Shown here piece after piece: positions 42,002 through 46,041 of a stretch of 46,041 bases of DNA. Position numbers and translations under genes: made by a program. Origin of the DNA: Acidobacteriota bacterium (lineage in GTDB: Bacteria; Acidobacteriota; Thermoanaerobaculia; Multivoradales; JAGPDF01); NCBI GenBank assembly GCA_012521815.1, contig JAAYLR010000215.1, positions 1 to 46,041 on the forward strand, in the 5' to 3' direction. The number at the start of each line of letters is the position of its first letter. The first letter of the stretch is position 1. The notes under the pieces are model-generated. The model did no database searches. It was not told the origin of the DNA and saw nothing but the letters and a program-made list of their open reading frames with translations.

Positions 42002-43204
42002 TCAGAGCTCCCGCAGCGCGGTGACCACCGGCAGCCGGGCGGCGCGCAGCGCCGGCGGCAGCCCGCCGACGAGCCCCAGGAGGAGGGCGAAGAGGAGGGC
42101 GCGGCCGACCAGCGCGGGGGTGACGGTGAAGGCGAAGGCGACCTGGCTCAGGCTCTGCCAGTTGAGGGTCGACGCCTGGAAGCCGTCGAATGCCCACCAG
42201 GCAGCGGCCGCCCCGGCGACGCCACCGGCCAGCGCGAGCAGCAGCGACTCGATGAGCACCGAGGCGACCACCGGCCCGCCCCCGAAACCGAGGGCGCGCA
42301 GGGTGGCGATCTCGCGCGAGCGGCCGGCGACCGCCGAGTACATCGTGTTGAGCGCGCCGAAGACGGCGCCGATCCCCATGAGCGCCGCGACGAGCAGGCC
42401 GAGACCCCGGATGATCGCCACGATCGTTCGCGACTGCCGCTCGTAATGCTCGTTCTGCCGCCGCACCCGGACGTCGAGCCGCGGATCGGCGCCGAGAGCG
42501 GCACGGAAGCGGTCGAAGTCGGCGGGCGATTCGAGCTTCACCAGCATCGTCTGCACCGTCGAACCGCGCCGGTAGGCGGGCTGGAGCACGGCGACGTCGG
42601 TCCAGAGCTCCGACTCCCAGAGGGTTCCGTCGGCGGCGAAGACGCCGACGACCTCCCAGTCGACCTGCCCCCAGTTCGGGCGGGCGCCGATCTCGAGCCC
42701 CGCGTACTCCGCCGCCGCGCGCTCGCCGACGATGATCTCGTTCTTCCCCCACTCGAACATCCGCCCGCGGACGAGCCGGACGTCGCCGCGGACCGCGAAG
42801 GCGGGCGGCTGGACGCCGCGCAGCGGGACGTTGGCCATCGTGCCGGTGGCGCGCCGGGGCACGTCCACCACCACGAACAGCTCGGCCGACGCGAGCGGCC
42901 CCGCCGAACCGCGCGCCACCCCCGGGGCATCGGCGACGATCCGGGTCGCCTCCCGGGAGAGGACGCTCATCATCTCCGAGTCGCTGCCGGCCCGCAGGAC
43001 GAGGGCGTTGTCGGGCGCCCCGGTGCTCGCCAGGGTGCGCCGGAACCCCTCGGCGATCGACAGCACGGCGACGAGGACCGCCACCACCCCGGCGACTCCG
43101 AAGATGGTGGCGAGCGAGGCGCCGAGCCGCTGCGGCACGGTGCGCAGCCCCACCCCGGTCACGGCGCCGAGCTGGACGAGCCAGTTGCCCGGTGAGGCAC
43201 GCAC
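42002..43204 (-). CDS. ABC transporter permease, FtsX/MacB-like (second permease)
   Basis: A 400-aa permease with an N-terminal helix (LATIFGVAGVVAVLVAVLSI), a large periplasmic domain (about 50-270) and three C-terminal helices (LGLLVAALMGIGAVFGALNTM, VASVLIESLLLALAGGVAGAA, ALLFALLLGLVGGLPPALRAA). This is the MacB/LolC-E topology. SREIATLRALGFG is the coupling helix region typical of FtsX domains. The GTG start is 3 nt after the stop of the first permease. With the other permease, ATPase and adaptor it would form an exporter of lipids, peptides or drugs; the substrate is unknown. Confidence 0.87.
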   Translation of the reverse strand: MRASPGNWLVQLGAVTGVGLRTVPQRLGASLATIFGVAGVVAVLVAVLSIAEGFRRTLASTGAPDNALVLRAGSDSEMMSVLSREATRIVADAPGVARGSAGPLASAELFVVVDVPRRATGTMANVPLRGVQPPAFAVRGDVRLVRGRMFEWGKNEIIVGERAAAEYAGLEIGARPNWGQVDWEVVGVFAADGTLWESELWTDVAVLQPAYRRGSTVQTMLVKLESPADFDRFRAALGADPRLDVRVRRQNEHYERQSRTIVAIIRGLGLLVAALMGIGAVFGALNTMYSAVAGRSREIATLRALGFGGGPVVASVLIESLLLALAGGVAGAAAAWWAFDGFQASTLNWQSLSQVAFAFTVTPALVGRALLFALLLGLVGGLPPALRAARLPVVTALREL

Positions 43205-43207
43205 CGC

Positions 43208-44371
43208 TCAGCTCCTCCGCAGCGCGTCCACGATACGCAGCCTGAGCGCCCGCACCGCCGGCAGGAGGCCGGAGGCGAGGCCGAGAAGGAGGACGAAGCC
43301 GATCCCGGCGACGAGCTGCCGGGGCGGCACGTAGAACGCCGCGAGGAGGCCGCCGGTCGGATCGCCGCGGCCGACGAGCAGGAGCCCGAGGCCGAGGCCG
43401 GCGATCCCGCCGACCGCCGTCAGCAGGCAGGCCTCGGCGAGCACCAGCGCCACCACCCGGCCGTTGGAGAAGCCGAGGGTCTTGAGCACCGCGAGCTCGG
43501 CGGTGCGCTCCCGCACCGCCTGCGCCATCGTGTTGCCGGTGACCAGCAGCAGGGTGAAGAAGACCGCGGCGAGGATCGCCTGGAGGATCGCGCCGATGTC
43601 TCCCACCTGATCGGCGAAGGTCTGCGCGAGCGCCTTCTCGGTCGTCGTCTTCGTCTCGTACGGCGAGTTGGCGAACTCGGCGTCGATCGCGCTCGCGATC
43701 GCCGCCGCCTGCCGGGGGTCGGCGATCCGCAGCACGTACCAGCCGACGAGCCCCTGCCCCCACCAGCGCGCCTCGTCGAAGTAGTCGTAGCGGATGAGGA
43801 ACTGCGTGGTGTCGGTCCCCGGCTCCGCGCCGTCGTAGATCCCGACGAGGTTGAACTCCCAGATGCCCGAGCCGTCCTTCTTCTTCCAGATCGTCGCCTG
43901 GATCGGGAGCCGGTCCCCGATCCGCCAGCCGTACCGCTCGGCGGTGCGCCGGCCGACCACCACCCCCTCCCGGTCGGCGAGCCAGGCGGCACGCTGCGCG
44001 GGCGGCAGCAGGAACTCCGGGTAGAGCGCAAGATACCGCTCCGGCTCGACCGGGATCTGGAGGACCGTCTGGAAGTTCCGGTCGGGCTGCTGGTAGATGC
44101 CGCCGAACCAGGTCGCGTGGGTGACGAGCTCGACGCCGCCCAGGCCGGCGATCCGCTTCTCGTAGCTCTGCGGCAGCGGCAGGATGATCGACGTCTTGTG
44201 GGTGACGATCAGCCGGTCGGCGCCCGCGACCTCGACGCCGCCGGCGAAGGCGACCCGGATCGCCGCGAGGTAGGCGAAGAGGAGGAAGGCGACGACGATC
44301 GCGAGCAGCGTGAAGGCGGTGCGCGCCTTCTTCCGCTTCAGGTTCCCCCAGAGGAGCGGCCAGAACCTCAC
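43208..44371 (-). CDS. ABC transporter permease, FtsX/MacB-like (first permease)
   Basis: A 387-aa permease of the same topology: helix 1 TAFTLLAIVVAFLLFAYLAA, a periplasmic domain (about 45-270), and C-terminal helices including ILAAVFFTLLLVTGNTMAQ and LLTAVGGIAGLGLGLLLVG. The RTAELAVLKTLGFSN segment is the FtsX coupling motif. It diverges strongly from its neighbour permease, so a heterodimer of two different half-channels is expected. The GTG start overlaps the ATPase stop (GTGA, 44368-44371). Confidence 0.88.
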   Translation of the reverse strand: MRFWPLLWGNLKRKKARTAFTLLAIVVAFLLFAYLAAIRVAFAGGVEVAGADRLIVTHKTSIILPLPQSYEKRIAGLGGVELVTHATWFGGIYQQPDRNFQTVLQIPVEPERYLALYPEFLLPPAQRAAWLADREGVVVGRRTAERYGWRIGDRLPIQATIWKKKDGSGIWEFNLVGIYDGAEPGTDTTQFLIRYDYFDEARWWGQGLVGWYVLRIADPRQAAAIASAIDAEFANSPYETKTTTEKALAQTFADQVGDIGAILQAILAAVFFTLLLVTGNTMAQAVRERTAELAVLKTLGFSNGRVVALVLAEACLLTAVGGIAGLGLGLLLVGRGDPTGGLLAAFYVPPRQLVAGIGFVLLLGLASGLLPAVRALRLRIVDALRRS

Positions 44372-45054
44372 GCCGGGACTCCCGCGAGCACGCCCTTGTC
44401 GAGGTGGAGGATCCGCCCGGCCCGTTCGGCCGCGTGCGGATCGTGCGTCACCATGACGATCGTCTTGCCGTGGTCGCGGTGGAGGGCGCCGAGCAGGTCG
44501 AGGATCTCGTCGCCCGCGCGGCGGTCGAGGTCGCCGGTCGGCTCGTCGCAGAGGAGGAGGGTAGGATCGGTGACGAGCGCGCGGGCGATGCCGACCCGCT
44601 GCTCCTGCCCGCCCGAGAGCTGGCGCGGGTAATGCTTCGCCCGGTCGCTCAAGCCGACCATCGCCAGCGCCGCGGCAACGTGCCGGCGGCGCTCGGCCGC
44701 CCGGAGCGAGGTGAGCAGCAGCGGCAGCTCGACGTTGCGCTCCGCGGTGAGCGCCGGCAGCAGGTTGTAGAGCTGGAAGACGAAGCCGACGTGCCGGGCC
44801 CGCCAGGCGGTGAGCCGGGCGTCGGAGAGACGGTCGAGGCGCTGCCCGGCGATCTCGATCGTCCCCGCGCTCGGCCGGTCGAGGCCGCCGAGGAGGTTGA
44901 GGAGCGTCGATTTGCCCGAGCCCGAGGGGCCCATCAGGGCGAGGAACTCCCCCGCCGCGATCTCGACCGAGAGCCCCTGGAGGACGTCGATCCGCTCGCC
45001 GCCGCGGCGGTAGGTCTTGTGGACGTCGCGGACCCGGACCAGCGGCTCGCTCAT
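44368..45054 (-). CDS. ABC transporter ATP-binding protein, LolD/MacB-like
   Basis: A 228-aa ATPase. Walker A is GPSGSGKST (about 42-50), the Q-loop FVFQLYNLLP, the signature LSGGQEQRV, Walker B LLLCDEPTGDLD and the H-loop VMVTHD. The family serves FtsX-type permeases in lipoprotein release or MacAB-type export. It lies between the adaptor gene (25-nt gap) and the two permease genes and is coupled to the first permease. The missing outer-membrane partner may be encoded elsewhere. Confidence 0.94.
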   Translation of the reverse strand: MSEPLVRVRDVHKTYRRGGERIDVLQGLSVEIAAGEFLALMGPSGSGKSTLLNLLGGLDRPSAGTIEIAGQRLDRLSDARLTAWRARHVGFVFQLYNLLPALTAERNVELPLLLTSLRAAERRRHVAAALAMVGLSDRAKHYPRQLSGGQEQRVGIARALVTDPTLLLCDEPTGDLDRRAGDEILDLLGALHRDHGKTIVMVTHDPHAAERAGRILHLDKGVLAGVPA

Positions 45055-45079
45055 CGCTCGCCTTCCGCGCCGGACCGGC

Positions 45080-46041
45080 TCAGGGCTCCAGCGGGCGGGG
45101 CCGCACCCGCTGGCCGTCGGCGAGCTCCTCGGCGCCCGCGACGACCACGAGCTCCCCCGCGGCGAGCCCGCTTTCGATCGCGACCGGGTCGCCCGCCCCG
45201 GGAGCCGGGCGCACCGGGCGCCGCTCCACCCGGTTGTCCGCGACCACGAACACGTGCTCGGCCCCGGCCATCCCCCGCACCGCGGCGCGGGGGACGAGGA
45301 GGACCGGACGCGGCGCGGCGCCGGCGGGCGGCGCCGGGGCGAGGAAAGCGACCTTCACCCCCATGTCGGGGAGGATCCGCGGGTCGAGGGCGTCGAAGCC
45401 GATCCGCACCCGCACCGTCGCCCGTTGCCGGTCGGCGGCGGGGATGGTGGTGATCACGTGCGCCGCGAGCGGCAGGTCGGGGTAGGCGTCGAGCGTGGCG
45501 GTGACCGCCTGCCCGGCCTCGACGCGCTGGATGTACGCCTCGTTGACGTCCACCTCGATCTCGAGCGAGGCCATGTCGACGATCGTCGAGATCCCGGTGC
45601 GGGTGAAGCCGCCGCCGGCCGAGACCGGCGAGATGATCTCCCCGGGCTGGGCGTTCTTCGAGAGGGCGACGCCCGCGAACGGGGCGCGGATCACGAGGTC
45701 GTCGAGCACCTGCGAGATCACCGCCACCGCGCGGCGGCGCACCTCGACCTCGCTCTGCTGCGCCGCGAGCCGGGCACGGAGCGAGTCGGCGGCGGCATCG
45801 GCGGCGTCGAGCTCGGCCTGCGCGCCGATCTCCCGCGCCACGAGCGAACGCGCCCGCGTCCGCGCGAGCTCCGCCTCCCGGATCCGCACCTCGGTCTCGG
45901 CGAGCGCGCGCTCGGCGGCCACGAGCTCGGCGCGGGCAAGCGCCTCCTGGACCAGGGTCTGGCTCGCGTCGAGCCGGGCCAGCACCTGCCCCTCCTCCAC
46001 CGCCATCCCCTCCTCGACGAGGACCTCGCTCACCCGGCCGG
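45080..46041 (-). CDS. HlyD/MacA-type periplasmic adaptor, N-terminus beyond the window
   Basis: About 320 aa are visible; the 5' end lies past the right edge. The in-frame GTG at 46031-46033 is probably not the true start, because the visible GRVSEVLVEEGMAVEEGQVL is the middle of the lipoyl-like domain. A helical hairpin follows (ELVAAERALAETEVRIREAE to LAAQQSEVEVRRRAV), then the second lipoyl half (VIRAPFAGVALSKNAQPGE), a beta-barrel domain (IEVDVNEAYIQRVEAGQAV) and a membrane-proximal domain (HVFVVADNRVERRPV). This is the standard RND/MacA adaptor order. It bridges the ABC exporter to an outer-membrane channel. Confidence 0.9.
   Translation of the reverse strand, partial: GRVSEVLVEEGMAVEEGQVLARLDASQTLVQEALARAELVAAERALAETEVRIREAELARTRARSLVAREIGAQAELDAADAAADSLRARLAAQQSEVEVRRRAVAVISQVLDDLVIRAPFAGVALSKNAQPGEIISPVSAGGGFTRTGISTIVDMASLEIEVDVNEAYIQRVEAGQAVTATLDAYPDLPLAAHVITTIPAADRQRATVRVRIGFDALDPRILPDMGVKVAFLAPAPPAGAAPRPVLLVPRAAVRGMAGAEHVFVVADNRVERRPVRPAPGAGDPVAIESGLAAGELVVVAGAEELADGQRVRPRPLEP

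Noticed and set aside
1-46041. tRNA, rRNA, CRISPR arrays or a replication origin
   Set aside because: I saw no cloverleaf-like sequence, no regularly spaced repeat-spacer unit and no DnaA-box cluster. The only tandem array is the octanucleotide at 31936-31997, which has no spacers.

Overview
The window is a chromosomal segment of a high-G+C Gram-negative bacterium. Outer-membrane barrels, a porin, lipoproteins and a periplasmic efflux adaptor point to a two-membrane envelope. PurSQL-type purine synthesis, a B. subtilis-like dprA-topA-trmFO-xerC-hslVU order and secreted proteins of an Acidobacteriota flavour suggest Acidobacteriota (perhaps Thermoanaerobaculia-like). That placement is inference; no rRNA is present to confirm it.

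Layout. (1) Positions 1-5504, minus strand: a YycJ-like metallo-hydrolase leads purS-purQ-purL-purF-purM. The first four genes overlap by 4 nt at each junction, and purM runs off the left edge. PurQ has Gly where the glutaminase nucleophile Cys86 should be. (2) 5545-11550, minus strand: an envelope and signalling operon. It encodes a TPR lipoprotein, a CsgG/FlgO-like periplasmic protein, a 973-aa peptidase/beta-propeller/outer-membrane-barrel fusion, a GAF-HD-GYP protein and a class-II-type cyclic-nucleotide phosphodiesterase homologue. (3) 11679-24226, plus strand: dprA, topA, a HAD 5'-nucleotidase, trmFO, xerC, an ATP-grasp protein, an Smr protein, hslV, hslU, an FN3 lipoprotein and dapF. 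(4) 24227-32520: an accessory region. It has a hairpin-rich repeat, a visibly lower-G+C two-gene unit (secreted protein plus DUF2142-type GT-C membrane protein), an IS3-type transposase remnant, a large carboxypeptidase-regulatory-like secreted protein, and a GT-C membrane protein with a frameshift and an octanucleotide tandem repeat. (5) 32524-38327: tyrS and a degenerate ApbE paralogue on plus, convergent with a minus-strand operon apbE-porin-FMN-binding protein-4TM b-type membrane protein. This operon looks like a flavinylated extracytosolic electron-transfer module. (6) 38446-46041: a small membrane protein, citrate synthase, an unrecognised 582-aa protein, and a MacAB/Lol-like ABC exporter (two permeases, ATPase, adaptor truncated at the right edge).

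Regulatory theme: several transcription units begin with a TG-extended -10 element (TGnTAnnnT) without a recognisable -35. In at least three cases it lies 6-7 nt before the start codon, which implies leaderless mRNAs. Genes inside operons often use GTG or TTG starts that overlap the preceding stop codon.

The most noteworthy items are the PurQ Cys86Gly change, the flavinylation module, the two repeat-bearing GT-C genes that could be phase-variable, the leaderless promoter pattern, the protease-propeller-barrel fusion and the unrecognised protein beside citrate synthase. No tRNA, rRNA or CRISPR array was seen.
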